NCBI GenBank assembly: GCA_016713675.1
Contig: JADJOS010000001.1
Coordinates: forward strand, 2,294,001-2,358,000
Direction of reading: 5' to 3'
Source of the DNA: Acidobacteriota bacterium
GTDB lineage: Bacteria > Acidobacteriota > Blastocatellia > Pyrinomonadales > Pyrinomonadaceae
Length of the DNA: 64,000 bases
Part shown: positions 54,306-63,994 of the stretch, piece by piece
Position numbering within the stretch: position 1 is the first letter of the stretch
Layout of the letters: each line of letters opens with the position of its first letter
The notes under the pieces: model-generated
Seen by the model: only the letters and a program-made list of their open reading frames with translations
Told to the model about the DNA's origin: nothing
Databases searched by the model: none
Program-made: the position numbers and the translations under genes

Positions 54306-55241
54306 ATGAACGACGAGGTTCGATCCGGAACCCAATTGGTCGATGACGACATACACATCACGAATGTGCCGGCGTCGTTCCGCGCCTTCGCCGATGAAGT
54401 AAAAAAGCGCAGCCAAAAACCAAAAGCAACACCCGAAGCCATCGCCCAAAAGCTGGCACCTGCCGAATTCAACACGGCGATGGTGCATTTTTACCGCGGC
54501 GAGATACAGCGTTCGAATATCTGGCGGGGACGGCTTGATGCTACGACGAACTGGGCCGTGATCACGGCCGGTGCGACGCTGTCGTTCGTTTTTAGCTCGC
54601 CGGACAATCCGCATTTTGCGATACCGATCAATACGCTGCTTGTTTCGATCTTCCTGTTCATGGAGGCAAGGCGATACCGCTATTACGAGGTTTGGGCCAA
54701 TCGCGTGCGTGTTCTAGAAACAGGCTATTTTGCCCCGATGCTGTCGCAGCGGACCGTCGCTCCGGACAAAGAGTGGGCCGAGCATATCTCGTCCGATCTG
54801 ATCTCGCCGCATTTTACGATCAGCGAATGGGAAGCGGTCGGACGGCGGCTGCGTTCGAATTATCTGTGGATCTTTGTGCTGCTCGCATTGTCGTGGACGC
54901 TGAAGGTATATATACATCCATCACCCATTCCAACAGCGACCGAGGCGGACCGCAAGATCTTTTGGGATATTTTCTTTTCACGGGCGACGGTCGGGCTGGC
55001 GCCGGGCTGGTTCGTTGTTTTATCGGGTGCGTTCTTCAACGCGTTGATCATCTTTGTCGCTTTCAGTACGCTGAAATTGCGCGACGCTTCGAGCGAGGTA
55101 TTACCGCTCGAGAGTTTTGAGTGGCATCCGCTCAAACAGGTTTCCGATTGGGCTGAAAGCAGCCTTAAACGCCGCAACACGATCCGCCGCTCGAAAAAGG
55201 CGCGACAGCGTGTGCGTTCTATTCATAAGACTGAAAGTTAG
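54306..55241 (+). CDS. DUF2270 integral membrane protein
   Basis: A 311-residue membrane protein. FYRGEIQRSNIWRGRLDATT then NWAVITAGATLSFVFSSP near residues 62-98 is the DUF2270 hallmark. Four hydrophobic helices are visible (about 80-95, 105-120, 190-205, 235-255). The N-terminal 55 and C-terminal 45 residues are charged and cytoplasmic, the latter very basic (RRNTIRRSKKARQRVRS). No function is known for the family. Confidence 0.85.
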   Translation: MNDEVRSGTQLVDDDIHITNVPASFRAFADEVKKRSQKPKATPEAIAQKLAPAEFNTAMVHFYRGEIQRSNIWRGRLDATTNWAVITAGATLSFVFSSPDNPHFAIPINTLLVSIFLFMEARRYRYYEVWANRVRVLETGYFAPMLSQRTVAPDKEWAEHISSDLISPHFTISEWEAVGRRLRSNYLWIFVLLALSWTLKVYIHPSPIPTATEADRKIFWDIFFSRATVGLAPGWFVVLSGAFFNALIIFVAFSTLKLRDASSEVLPLESFEWHPLKQVSDWAESSLKRRNTIRRSKKARQRVRSIHKTES

Positions 55242-55344
55242 TGAAAAGCTAACAGTGAACAAGTTGATAGTGAAAAGTTGTGGATAAGTTCGATCCATAG
55301 TTTTCACTCTTAATTATTAGTTTCTAATAAAGCAAGGAGAATTT

Positions 55345-55632
55345 ATGGCAATGGATCTGGAGAAGCGGGGCGACGCCCTTGAGAATGAGTATTTTTACAA
55401 GAAAGAACAGGAACTGATCGCCAAGATGAAGGCGAAGATGTCAGAAGAGACTTCGGTCGCGACCGAGCTGAAATGTCCGAAATGCGACGGTACGCTGGTC
55501 GAGACCGATTTTGAATCGATCAAGATCGACGTTTGCAATAAATGCACGGGTGCGTGGCTTGATCCCGGTGAATTAGCTCAGATCACGGAAAACGAAAAAG
55601 GCGGCGGATTTTTTGGCAAGATATTTGGGTAG
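55345..55632 (+). CDS. TFIIB-type zinc-ribbon protein
   Basis: A 95-residue protein with AAGGAG five bases before its ATG. An N-terminal helix (GDALENEYFYKKEQELIAKM) leads to a zinc ribbon CPKCDGTL...VCNKCTGAWLDPGEL (residues ~46-77), the zf-TFIIB form with the WLDxGEL end. A Gly/Phe tail follows (GGGFFGKIFG). Such small ribbons are common and of unknown role. The spacer upstream (55242-55333) contains repeated AGTGAAAAG words. Confidence 0.85.
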   Translation: MAMDLEKRGDALENEYFYKKEQELIAKMKAKMSEETSVATELKCPKCDGTLVETDFESIKIDVCNKCTGAWLDPGELAQITENEKGGGFFGKIFG

Positions 55633-55653
55633 GCCCGGAGGAATTAGCCAGAA

Positions 55654-56544
55654 ATGAACGCAGATAGACGCAGATATTTTGGGATCGTATGGTTGGTCCT
55701 AATGCTCGCGTGTGCGGCGATAGGTCAGTCGGCGGCCAAAACCGGATTTAGCGAAGAAAAGCTAAAGAGCAAAATGATGGCTCGTGAGATGCCGTATCGC
55801 GTCATATTGCCGACGGGTTATGCAGATCCAAAACAAACATCTCTACGATTTCCAGTCGTTCTTTTGTTGCACGGGCTTACCGGACACTACAGCAATTGGA
55901 TCGACAAGACCGGTCTCGTAGCGTACGCCGCAAAGCATGATTTCATCATCGTCACACCCGAAGGCGACAATGGTTGGTACTCGGACAGCGTTACGGCCGC
56001 CAACGATAAATACGAAAGCTACATCGTCAAGGAATTGATTCCCGAGATAGATGCAAAATATCGAACACTTGCTGAACGCGATCATCGAATGGTCGCCGGG
56101 CTATCGATGGGCGGCTATGGTGCTTTGAAGTTCGGGCTGAAATACCCTGAGATGTTTTCGTTCGTCGGTTCGTTCAGCGGGGCGTTGGGAGCTCCCTCGT
56201 TCACTGAGAAAACCGCCGGCAATATCGGCAAGGGAATTGACGTTATCATGGGAGCCGAGGACGGCGATTCACGTAAGTCCAATGATATCTTCCGGATGAT
56301 CCGTGAACTGACTCCTGATAGGCTCAAAGCTCTGCCGTATATATATCAGTCATGCGGGACCGAGGATTTTCTCATCCAGAATAACCGCGAATATCTTGCC
56401 TTGTTGAACGAAAAGAAAGTCCCGCACGAATATCGCGAGCATCCGGGCGGACATACGTGGCCGTTTTGGGACGAACAAGTGCGTGAGTTCCTCGCCGTCG
56501 CGGAACGAAGGGCTAGGCGACAAGCAATTAGCGATACGCGATAA
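55654..56544 (+). CDS. Secreted esterase (esterase D / PF00756 family)
   Basis: A 296-residue alpha/beta hydrolase exported by a signal peptide (VWLVLMLACAAIGQSAA). FPVVLLLHGLTGHYSNW near residue 67 is the oxyanion region, AGLSMGGYGALKFGLKYPE near 150 holds the nucleophile Ser in G-x-S-x-G, and the catalytic His is in EHPGGHTWPFW near 269; an Asp near 243 (SCGTEDFLI) completes the triad. Substrates of the family include acetylxylan, feruloyl and trehalose esters; which applies here is unknown. Confidence 0.87.
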   Translation: MNADRRRYFGIVWLVLMLACAAIGQSAAKTGFSEEKLKSKMMAREMPYRVILPTGYADPKQTSLRFPVVLLLHGLTGHYSNWIDKTGLVAYAAKHDFIIVTPEGDNGWYSDSVTAANDKYESYIVKELIPEIDAKYRTLAERDHRMVAGLSMGGYGALKFGLKYPEMFSFVGSFSGALGAPSFTEKTAGNIGKGIDVIMGAEDGDSRKSNDIFRMIRELTPDRLKALPYIYQSCGTEDFLIQNNREYLALLNEKKVPHEYREHPGGHTWPFWDEQVREFLAVAERRARRQAISDTR

Positions 56545-56567
56545 GCGAAGAGTCGAGCACATAATCT

Positions 56568-56933
56568 ATGCCGATGAAGGATTTCCGGACTTTGAGTGTT
56601 TGGCATAAATCTCATGGTTTGACTTTGCGGATTTACGAAATTACGCGCTCTTTCCCCAAGGAAGAGCTATTCGGTTTGACAAGTCAAATTCGGCGAGCGA
56701 GTTCTTCGATATCTGCCAATATCGCCGAAGGGTGTGGACGTGATAGCGATGGAGACTTTCAACGATTTCTGCAAATCGCGTTCGGTTCAGTTAACGAGGT
56801 TGACTATCATTTGCTTTTGGCTTTCGATTTAAAAATTGTTGACGAGGTCACGTATCGCGAACTCCTCGAAAACGTCATTGAGATCAAACGAATGCTATCC
56901 TCACTAATTCGAAAGGTCAGAATGGACCGCTAA
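56568..56933 (+). CDS. Four-helix-bundle protein (S23/IVP family)
   Basis: A 121-residue four-helix-bundle protein: DFRTLSVWHKSHGLTLRIYE, FGLTSQIRRASSSISANIAE, GCGRDSDGDFQRFLQIAFGS, ELLENVIEIKRMLSSLIRKV. The RRASxSIxANIAEG motif is typical. It is flanked by degenerate GCGATAAGC words on both sides (56520-56550 and 56931-56959), and sits between the esterase and the IMPase genes like an inserted cassette. Distinct from the paralogue at 34018. Confidence 0.88.
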   Translation: MPMKDFRTLSVWHKSHGLTLRIYEITRSFPKEELFGLTSQIRRASSSISANIAEGCGRDSDGDFQRFLQIAFGSVNEVDYHLLLAFDLKIVDEVTYRELLENVIEIKRMLSSLIRKVRMDR

Positions 56934-56959
56934 TTGCTTATCGCTTATTGCTATACGCC

Positions 56960-57723
56960 ATGCTAAATTTTGCTATTGAGACGGCCCGAGAAGCCGGCCA
57001 CCTATTGCTCGAGAAATTTGACCGCGGCATCGCGGTGCAGAAAAAGGGCGACATCAATCTCGTGACCGAGGCCGACCTCGCCAGCGAGGCCCTGATCATC
57101 GAGCGGATCAAATCGTATTATCCGAAGCATTCGATATTGGCTGAGGAATCGGGGGATGCAGTTGTCATTGGCGGTGACACAACGTGGAAATGGGTGATCG
57201 ATCCGCTCGACGGGACGACCAATTACGCTCACGGGTATCCATGTTTTGCGTCACGCTCGCCCTCGAACACAACGGCGAGATCGTGATCGGCGTAACGTAT
57301 GATCCGACTCGAAACGAGCTATTTGCCGCAGAACGCGGCCGCGGGGCAAGTCTCAATAACAAACCTATCAGGGTGTCGAGCTGCGAGAAAATCGGTGATG
57401 CGCTGATCGTCACGGGCTTTCCTTATGACATTAAACAGCGTGAGGATTTTGCACGACATCTGACAGAGATGCTGCTGTCGTCACGCGGGGTCCGGCGTGA
57501 CGGATCGGCGGCGATCGATATGGCATATGTCGCCTGCGGACGATTTGACGGATTTTGGGAAGAAGGCCTCCACGCCTGGGACGTAGCGGCCGGGCTGTTG
57601 CTGATCGAAGAGGCCGGCGGCCAGGTCAGCTACTATGACGGTTCACCGTTCAGCATTTACGCCCCGCCGATATGCGCTTCGAACGGACTGATCCATTCGC
57701 AAATGTTAAAGATCCTAGCCTAA
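56960..57723 (+). CDS. Inositol monophosphatase family protein, broken by a -1 frameshift as written
   Basis: Mg2+-dependent phosphatase of inositol-1-phosphate or related sugars. The ATG at 56960 starts MLNFAIETAREAGHLLLEKF; metal-site motifs are ILAEESG near residue 63, WVIDPLDGTTNYAHGYP near 80 and HAWDVAAGLLL near 203. The frame breaks in TGTTTTGCG (T-run 57244-57247): adding one T gives HGYPCFCVTLALEHNG and a 254-residue intact protein. Without it the first half ends at 57286 and the second half reads from about 57240. A homopolymer error or real mutation cannot be told apart. Its end overlaps the convergent FG-GAP gene by four bases. Confidence 0.88.
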
Positions 57724-59600
57724 GGCACGTACGCGCTTGGGATAGGCTTTACTTGGCCATTTCCCCATTGCTGCTGTGAGAGCCCGGTAGTCGAGCCAAG
57801 TATGTACCAAAAATTTGTGCCCGGGCGATAGATCCCGATATCGGCCCGGCCGTCACCGTCGTAGTCACCAACGACCGGAATGTCGCCGGTAATTCCCCAC
57901 GACAAGCCGTAATAAACACCGCCATTCGTCAGCAAAATGTAAAAATCCGGAAGGTTCGAGTCGTCTGTCCCTCGAAATACCGCGACATCTGATCTGCCAT
58001 CACCGTCGTAATCAGCGATGACCGGTTTGTCGGTCGAAATTCCGAACGGAAACGCGAGATAGCTGTTGGTGGCGCTTTGCCAGAAATGCCATTCGCCGCC
58101 GGTCGGGCGGTAGACCGCCAGGTCACCGAGTCCGTCGCCGTCAATGTCCGCCATTTGCGGGATGTCGCCATTCGCACCAAATTGCTGTGCGTAGAACTGA
58201 TTTCCCAGCGATCGAAGTTGATACCAAATACCGGTCGATGGCCGAAATACCGCAAAATCCGCACGTCCGTCTCCGTCGAAGTCATTTGGGATCGGAATAT
58301 CGCCCGGTGAACCAAAAGCAGTTGTCACAACGGTCGTTGAAATGCTGCCGAGCACTAACCAACTGCCATTCCTGAAAACGGCAATGTCGGCTTTGTTGTC
58401 GCCGTCGTAGTCGGCGGGAACGATCTTGTCAGTGGGCAAACCCAATTGGACAGAGCGTGGTCCGGAGGTGCTCTGATCTATGTCCCAAGTTGCAGTTTGC
58501 TGATCGACCGTAGAAACGTCAGTTTTGCCATCGGCGTCAAAATCGAACGGCGACCTGGGTATCCGTTTGATGGCAACGTCATTACCGTCACCGCCTTGAT
58601 ATGTGATCTGGTATGCGGTGTTCAGTGCACCCGAGAATACACCGCCCTCAGGTAGATTGCGAAACGTGCCGATGACAGCATCAGTTCCGTCATTGCGAAT
58701 GATCACGAGGCTCTCGCCGATCGCCGGGCGAAAATTGTTGAACGGCAAAGGTATCAATGTCGAGCTGTCCAGGTTCACGGTTCCGGTAACATTCAGTTGA
58801 TCGTGTCCGTTCGCTCCGGGTAAACTCCCGGCGATCTTGCAAACATAGGTTCCGGCGGGATATATGTGCAGAATTCCATTAATGTTCAAAACGCCGGTCG
58901 GCGAAGTGAGTGTTCCGGCGCTGATCGCACCGACAAAAACGTCAACGATCCCGACCGATCCCGTTCCGCCAAAACCGCTGGGCAAATTTGGATTCGGGTT
59001 TGCGTTTCCGGTATTGATAAGGACGTAGGACGACGGTGTTGAAGCGTCGTTGACCAAAATGCCGCCGTTGACGTTTATTTCTCCGCTATATCCGGTTGCC
59101 GCGGCGATCAAACTTGCTCCGGTTCCCGCCTTTACAATTCTCCCGCTGCCCGAGAGTAAGCCTATGCCGAGTGCCCCGGTGCCGTCGATCGTCAAGGTGT
59201 TGCGGCCGACCGACAAGATCACGATCGTAGCGGTTGCGGCGTTTGCGGAAGTAAAAGTCTGGGCGCCGCTGAGCGTGATCGCGGTGTTTAGTGTTTGCGT
59301 GCCGGAGTTGACCGTGATCCCACTGGTCAAACGAAGCGGATTGCCGCCGATCGTGTATGTTCCGCCCTCGATGGTGATCGAACGATACGTCGTGAAGAGC
59401 GTAGTGTTGTTATTGTTGGATTGCTGCGGCGCGGCGGCAGGGAAGACGAGATCGTCATTCGCGACGGGCGAACCGGCCGGCGACCAGTTAGCACTCGTGC
59501 CCCAGTTTGCATCAGCGCCGGCACCGGTCCATGTTTTGATCGCCGCATTCGCTGAGAGCACGGGGACCGTCAACAGCAAGAACAATAAAAGTGAACGCAT
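57720..59600 (-). CDS. Exported autotransporter-like beta-strand plus FG-GAP protein
   Basis: A 626-residue secreted protein starting at the ATG at 59600 (a TTG at 59615 is in frame; GAGG lies upstream). The signal is MRSLLLFLLLTVPVLSANA. Residues ~20-340 are Gly/Thr/Asn-rich beta strands with autotransporter-associated repeat character (KTWTGAGADANWGTSANWSP, RIVKAGTGASLIAAATGYSG). The tail (~345-626) consists of FG-GAP units (FDFDADGKTDVSTVDQQTATW...DYDGDGRADIGIYRPGTNFW). No beta-barrel translocator is present, so it is not a true autotransporter. Confidence 0.88.
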   Translation of the reverse strand: MRSLLLFLLLTVPVLSANAAIKTWTGAGADANWGTSANWSPAGSPVANDDLVFPAAAPQQSNNNNTTLFTTYRSITIEGGTYTIGGNPLRLTSGITVNSGTQTLNTAITLSGAQTFTSANAATATIVILSVGRNTLTIDGTGALGIGLLSGSGRIVKAGTGASLIAAATGYSGEINVNGGILVNDASTPSSYVLINTGNANPNPNLPSGFGGTGSVGIVDVFVGAISAGTLTSPTGVLNINGILHIYPAGTYVCKIAGSLPGANGHDQLNVTGTVNLDSSTLIPLPFNNFRPAIGESLVIIRNDGTDAVIGTFRNLPEGGVFSGALNTAYQITYQGGDGNDVAIKRIPRSPFDFDADGKTDVSTVDQQTATWDIDQSTSGPRSVQLGLPTDKIVPADYDGDNKADIAVFRNGSWLVLGSISTTVVTTAFGSPGDIPIPNDFDGDGRADFAVFRPSTGIWYQLRSLGNQFYAQQFGANGDIPQMADIDGDGLGDLAVYRPTGGEWHFWQSATNSYLAFPFGISTDKPVIADYDGDGRSDVAVFRGTDDSNLPDFYILLTNGGVYYGLSWGITGDIPVVGDYDGDGRADIGIYRPGTNFWYILGSTTGLSQQQWGNGQVKPIPSAYVP

Positions 59601-59746
59601 AAAAATAATCCTCAACGTGATGGGCCTGAATGAACTGCCTAAAATTTAGCACAGTACGGGCATCCATACCAACGGATTCTGATGCACCTCTTTTGCTTGC
59701 GATTGGCCGTGTGCTAACCTTAATTTTTCGTTAAATTGTATTAATT

Positions 59747-60613
59747 ATGTCATGGTTTCGCCGAGACAAACCGAAGATCGAAGGCCCGGAAGAGGACGAA
59801 GAGCGTACCGTCAGGACCGAAGGCATTTTCGTCAAATGCCCCGAGTGTGACAACGCTCTGTACAAGCGCGAACTGAAAGAGTCGAGCGAGGTCTGCACTC
59901 ATTGCGATTATCATTTTCGCTACCCGGCCGAAGGACGCTTAAAAGATCTGTTTGACGATGGACGATACGAAAAGCTCGACGAGGAAGTGACGTCGGGCGA
60001 CCCGCTCAATTTTACCGACTCAAAAGCATACAAAGACCGAATCGTACAGGCCAAAGAATTGTCAGGTCTCCCGGAAGCAATAATCTCCGGCAAAGGAATG
60101 GTAGGAGGGCATCTGACGTTCGTAGGTGCGATGGACATGTCGTTCATCGGCGGTTCGATGGGCTCGGCAGTCGGCGAAAAGATCACGAGATTGATCGAAT
60201 ATGCTGTTGACCAACGCGGAGCGGTCATTATTTTTGCAGCCTCGGGCGGAGCCCGTATGCAGGAAGGCACGCTCAGCCTGATGCAAATGGGCAAGATCTC
60301 TGCTGCACTCGCCCGGCTCCACGATGAGCGTTTACCATTCATCTCAGTCCTGACAGACCCGACAACCGGCGGTGTAACCGCGAGTTTCGCGATGCTCGGC
60401 GACGTCATCCTCGCCGAACCAAAGGCCCTCATCGGCTTTGCCGGCCCGCGCGTCATCGAACAAACCATACGCCAAAAGCTTCCCAAAGGCTTTCAACGCA
60501 GCGAATTCCTCCTCGAACACGGCATGATCGACATCGTTGTCGACCGCCGCGAAATGAAAGACACCATCGTTCGGATGCTGGATTTCATGATGAATAAGAG
60601 CATCGCCTCGTAA
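59747..60613 (+). CDS. accD: Acetyl-CoA carboxylase carboxyltransferase subunit beta
   Basis: Beta half of the carboxyltransferase that makes malonyl-CoA for fatty-acid synthesis. The 288-residue protein has the N-terminal zinc ribbon CPECDNALYKRELKESSEVC and THC (C-x2-C-x15-C-x2-C, residues ~26-48), then the crotonase-like core with GGSMGSAVGEKITRLIEYAV and SGGARMQEGTLSLMQMGKIS. folC follows after six bases, the usual accD-folC arrangement. Confidence 0.96.
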   Translation: MSWFRRDKPKIEGPEEDEERTVRTEGIFVKCPECDNALYKRELKESSEVCTHCDYHFRYPAEGRLKDLFDDGRYEKLDEEVTSGDPLNFTDSKAYKDRIVQAKELSGLPEAIISGKGMVGGHLTFVGAMDMSFIGGSMGSAVGEKITRLIEYAVDQRGAVIIFAASGGARMQEGTLSLMQMGKISAALARLHDERLPFISVLTDPTTGGVTASFAMLGDVILAEPKALIGFAGPRVIEQTIRQKLPKGFQRSEFLLEHGMIDIVVDRREMKDTIVRMLDFMMNKSIAS

Positions 60614-60619
60614 ACGTCC

Positions 60620-61873
60620 ATGACGTTTGAAGAATCACAAAATTATCTTCTTTCGCTCGGCAACGAAGTTTCTGCAATGAAGCTTGGTCTCGAGAACATC
60701 CGTACACTGCTCGACGCACTCGGAAAACCCCACGAAGAATATCTGAAGGTACAGGTCGCCGGGACGAACGGGAAGGGGTCGGTTTGTGCGTTTTTGGATT
60801 CGATCTGCCGCGAGGCCGGTGTTCGGACGGGGCTTTATACATCGCCGCATCTGGTTTCGATCACCGAGCGAGTGAAGGTTGATGGTGTGGATATAAGTGA
60901 GGACGAATTTGCTCGGTTGGCAACTGTCGTTCGCGAGACTGCGGAGAAACTACTCGCCGACGGCGCTCTCGAATACCGGCCTACCTTCTTTGAACAAATG
61001 ACGGCGATAGCTCTCGTTACGTTTTCCGAAGCAAAGGTAGAACTCGCCATCCTAGAAACCGGGCTCGGCGGCCGGCTCGACGCGACGACCGCAGCGAATG
61101 CGGAGATCGCGGCCATCACTCGGATCGATCTCGATCATCAGGAATATCTTGGCAATGATCTTAAGTCGATAGCTACGGAAAAGGCCGCAATTATTCACGC
61201 GGGTTCTAAGGTTGTTGTTTGCGAGCAGTCGCGGGTGGCGATGAAGGTGATACGCGATCGATGCAAGGCCGTTGGGGCGAAGGAGCGGACAACCGCCGAG
61301 TTTTTGGGACAAGGCTTTGGCCTGCCGCGACTTGGCCTGCTCGGCGAGCATCAGGTCGAGAATGCCGAGGTCGCGATACTGGCTGCCCACACGTTGCGTG
61401 ATCATTTTGATATCAGTGACGAAGCAATCGTCGCGGGCCTTGAAAACGCCAGGCATCCCGGACGGCTTGAGTATGCAGGCAAATATTTATTTGACGGAGC
61501 ACATAACGTTGGCGGAGCAAAGGCACTTGGCGATTATCTGAGGAAATTTGAAAAACGGCCGCTAACGATCGTCTTCGGAGCAATGCGTGACAAAGAGATC
61601 GCTGAGATCGCGTCGATCTTATTTCCGCTGGCGGAAAGGATCGTCTTGACCGAACCGGAAAATTCGCGATCATTGACCTATCACGAATTGCTTGAGCAGA
61701 TTCCGTCTGAGATCTCCCGATCGAACATCTTCGCGACCGATAATGTCGAGAAAGCGTTGACGATCGCAGAAACGGTGACGCCTGAGGATGGGATCATTTT
61801 GGTTACGGGATCGTTGTACTTGGTTGGAGATGTGCGGAAAATTCTTTTGACACAGTTCGATGCTCCGAATTAA
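60620..61873 (+). CDS. folC: Bifunctional folylpolyglutamate/dihydrofolate synthase
   Basis: ATP-dependent Mur-ligase-family enzyme adding Glu to dihydropteroate and folates; 417 residues. The P-loop is QVAGTNGKGSVCAFLD near residue 45, followed by GVRTGLYTSPHLVSITER and the second signature ILETGLGGRLDATTA near 143; DGAHNVGGAKAL near 294 is the C-terminal domain motif. Its start lies six bases after accD with no separate ribosome site visible, so it may rely on coupling. Confidence 0.95.
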   Translation: MTFEESQNYLLSLGNEVSAMKLGLENIRTLLDALGKPHEEYLKVQVAGTNGKGSVCAFLDSICREAGVRTGLYTSPHLVSITERVKVDGVDISEDEFARLATVVRETAEKLLADGALEYRPTFFEQMTAIALVTFSEAKVELAILETGLGGRLDATTAANAEIAAITRIDLDHQEYLGNDLKSIATEKAAIIHAGSKVVVCEQSRVAMKVIRDRCKAVGAKERTTAEFLGQGFGLPRLGLLGEHQVENAEVAILAAHTLRDHFDISDEAIVAGLENARHPGRLEYAGKYLFDGAHNVGGAKALGDYLRKFEKRPLTIVFGAMRDKEIAEIASILFPLAERIVLTEPENSRSLTYHELLEQIPSEISRSNIFATDNVEKALTIAETVTPEDGIILVTGSLYLVGDVRKILLTQFDAPN

Positions 61874-61902
61874 AGTAGGACAGCGGTTGAATTCGTAAAT
61901 TA

Positions 61903-62529
61903 ATGTTGCGAGCGTTCTTTTCACTATTTCTACTTCTCTTGTCGGCGGCCAATGTGGTCTCGCAAGACCTAATCCCGGCGAATCCATTCGGTTTCGTGAT
62001 GAATCAACCTGAGCGATGGTTTTCAATTGGAAAAGAAGAGATTGCGGCCGGTCTTAAGAGGCTCGAAATGAGTGAGGGCTCCCTTAATCGCTTCTTGGAA
62101 CAGAATCAAGGCAAGCATCTCTTGTTTGGATATGTCCGGTATAAGCCAGATTCGTTCAACGGTATGAACCCAAAGATCGAAGCCCGCGTGTTGAAGTTGA
62201 AGACGACGGAGCCTATCACTTTTCGGGCATTCAAGCCCGCAGCCGAGGCGGCACTTAGACGAATCGCTAAGGAATTCAGTGAGCAAAAGTATATTGTCGA
62301 GCCCTCAGAAATACGGATAGGGGACGTTGCTTCCGTTTATCACATCTCCGAGTTTTCAATAACGACGCAGAGCGGGGCGAAGCACCGTGTTCGTAGTCGG
62401 ACATATATGATTCCTCGCGATACTTATTTTTTTCAGGTTAGTTTCGTTGACGAACCTGCGGTTAACGATTTGTCGGCTGAGTTCGAGGGATTGGTGAAAT
62501 CAATAAAAATCACAGAGTTGAAAAAGTAA
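61903..62529 (+). CDS. Small exported protein, PsbP/DUF1795-like
   Basis: A 208-residue exported protein with signal MLRAFFSLFLLLLSAANVVS. The mature part (QPERWFSIGKEEIAAGLKRL, ...AEFEGLVKSIKI) has the layout of Mog1/PsbP-like folds in which a substrate-free alpha/beta sheet ends in a VxSIKI strand. I cannot name the family with certainty. It is 29 bases after folC and four bases before gpmA, so it is probably co-transcribed with both. Confidence 0.75.
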   Translation: MLRAFFSLFLLLLSAANVVSQDLIPANPFGFVMNQPERWFSIGKEEIAAGLKRLEMSEGSLNRFLEQNQGKHLLFGYVRYKPDSFNGMNPKIEARVLKLKTTEPITFRAFKPAAEAALRRIAKEFSEQKYIVEPSEIRIGDVASVYHISEFSITTQSGAKHRVRSRTYMIPRDTYFFQVSFVDEPAVNDLSAEFEGLVKSIKITELKK

Positions 62530-62533
62530 ATTT

Positions 62534-63274
62534 ATGTACAGAATTGTTTTGATTCGTCACGGCGAGAGCCAATGGAATAAGGAAAATCGGTTTACGGGTT
62601 GGTACGACGTTGACCTGAGCGAAAAGGGAAGATCTGAGGCAAAGGCAGCCGGTGAATTGCTGCGTGCCGAAGGATTTACATTCGACGAAGCCTACACGTC
62701 GGTGCTTAAACGGGCCATTCGGACGCTGTGGACGATCCTCGATGAGATGGATCTGATGTGGCTGCCGCAGACCACATCGTGGTTACTCAACGAGCGGCAT
62801 TATGGCGGTTTGCAGGGACTCGACAAGGCAGAGACGGCCGCAAAGTATGGCGATGAACAGGTCAAGATCTGGCGCCGCAGCTATGACATTCCGCCGCCTG
62901 AGTTGGACGCATCGGACGAGCGTTATTTGGGTGACGATCCGCGATATGCGGGCGTTCGGCCGTTTCCTGCGACCGAATGTCTTAAAGATACGGTTGAACG
63001 TGTAGTGCCGTATTGGGAAAATGAGATCGCACCAAAAGTGAAAAGCGGCAAGCGTTTGATAGTCGCCGCTCACGGCAACAGTTTGCGGGCTCTCGTCAAA
63101 TATCTGGACGGCATCGCGGACGACGAGATCGTCAACCTAAACATCCCGACCGGCGTGCCGCTTGTCTACGAACTCGATGCCGATCTCAAGCCAATAAAAA
63201 GCTACTACCTCGGCGATGCCGAAGCGATCAAAGCGGCTCAAGAAGCCGTAGCAAATCAAGGCAAGGCGAAGTAA
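62534..63274 (+). CDS. gpmA: 2,3-bisphosphoglycerate-dependent phosphoglycerate mutase
   Basis: Interconverts 3- and 2-phosphoglycerate in glycolysis and gluconeogenesis. The 246-residue protein starts MYRIVLIRHGESQWNKENRF, with the phospho-His in RHGES near residue 9; FTGWYDVDLSEKG and LNERHYGGLQGLDKAE follow, and the second catalytic His is in VAAHGNSLRAL near 180. Length and motifs match the dPGM form; an iPGM is not needed to explain it. Confidence 0.95.
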   Translation: MYRIVLIRHGESQWNKENRFTGWYDVDLSEKGRSEAKAAGELLRAEGFTFDEAYTSVLKRAIRTLWTILDEMDLMWLPQTTSWLLNERHYGGLQGLDKAETAAKYGDEQVKIWRRSYDIPPPELDASDERYLGDDPRYAGVRPFPATECLKDTVERVVPYWENEIAPKVKSGKRLIVAAHGNSLRALVKYLDGIADDEIVNLNIPTGVPLVYELDADLKPIKSYYLGDAEAIKAAQEAVANQGKAK

Positions 63275-63304
63275 TTCAAAAGTAAATGGGTCAAAGGTAA
63301 TAAA

Positions 63305-63994
63305 ATGTTGAAAATTCTCGCAGCAATACTTGTAATGGCGGCGTTTACGCTCAGCGTTGCGGCGCAGAATAATAAGAACGTTTCCGACAACGAGATATCC
63401 GGCGGGCTCAAAGAGGCTTTGTCTAAAGGCGTCGGGTCGGCGATCAAGTCGCTTGGAAAAGAAGACGGATTTTTTAAGAATGTCCGCGTTAAAATTCCGC
63501 TTCCCAAATCGCTGCAAAAGGTCGAAAAGATCGTTCGGGTCGCCGGTCAAGGAAGGGCCGTTGATGAATTTGTCCTTTCGATGAATCGAGCTGCTGAAAA
63601 AGCGGTTCCCGTCGCGGTCGATGTGTTTGTCGATTCGATCAGGAAGATGACGTTCGATGACGCCCGGCAGATCTTGTTCTCGAAAGAGCAAGACTCAGCC
63701 ACGCAATTCTTTCGACGCACCTCCGAGGAGACCCTGCGTGAAAAGTTTCGCCCGATAGTCGAAGAGTTCACCGCCAAGACCGGCGTTACACAAAAATACA
63801 AAGCTATGATCGGCAAAGCCGGTTTCGCTGCCCAATTCCTGGGCAAAGACGCCACCGACCTTGACGGCTACGTCACCCAAAAAGCCCTCGATGGTCTTTT
63901 TCTCCTCATTGCCGACGAAGAAAAGAAGATCCGCAAAGACCCCCTAGGCCGTACGACATCGCTTCTCAAAAAAGTATTTGGAATATTGCGGTGA
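63305..63994 (+). CDS. Exported DUF4197 protein
   Basis: A 229-residue secreted or periplasmic protein. The signal peptide is MLKILAAILVMAAFTLSVAAQ. DUF4197 landmarks: SGGLKEALSKGVGSAIKSL near residue 31, KIPLPKSLQKVEKIVRVAGQ near 60, SMNRAAEKAVPVAVDVF near 94, and DATQFFRRTSEETLREKFRP-type segment near 137. It is predicted to be entirely helical. The function is unknown. Start ATG 63305 lies 30 bases after gpmA; the window ends six bases after its stop. Confidence 0.88.
   Translation: MLKILAAILVMAAFTLSVAAQNNKNVSDNEISGGLKEALSKGVGSAIKSLGKEDGFFKNVRVKIPLPKSLQKVEKIVRVAGQGRAVDEFVLSMNRAAEKAVPVAVDVFVDSIRKMTFDDARQILFSKEQDSATQFFRRTSEETLREKFRPIVEEFTAKTGVTQKYKAMIGKAGFAAQFLGKDATDLDGYVTQKALDGLFLLIADEEKKIRKDPLGRTTSLLKKVFGILR

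Noticed and set aside
55279..55287. Perfect DnaA box (TGTGGATAA, complement of TTATCCACA)
   Set aside because: A single 9-mer is expected by chance in 64 kb and it lies within a repeat-word spacer; no origin features around it.
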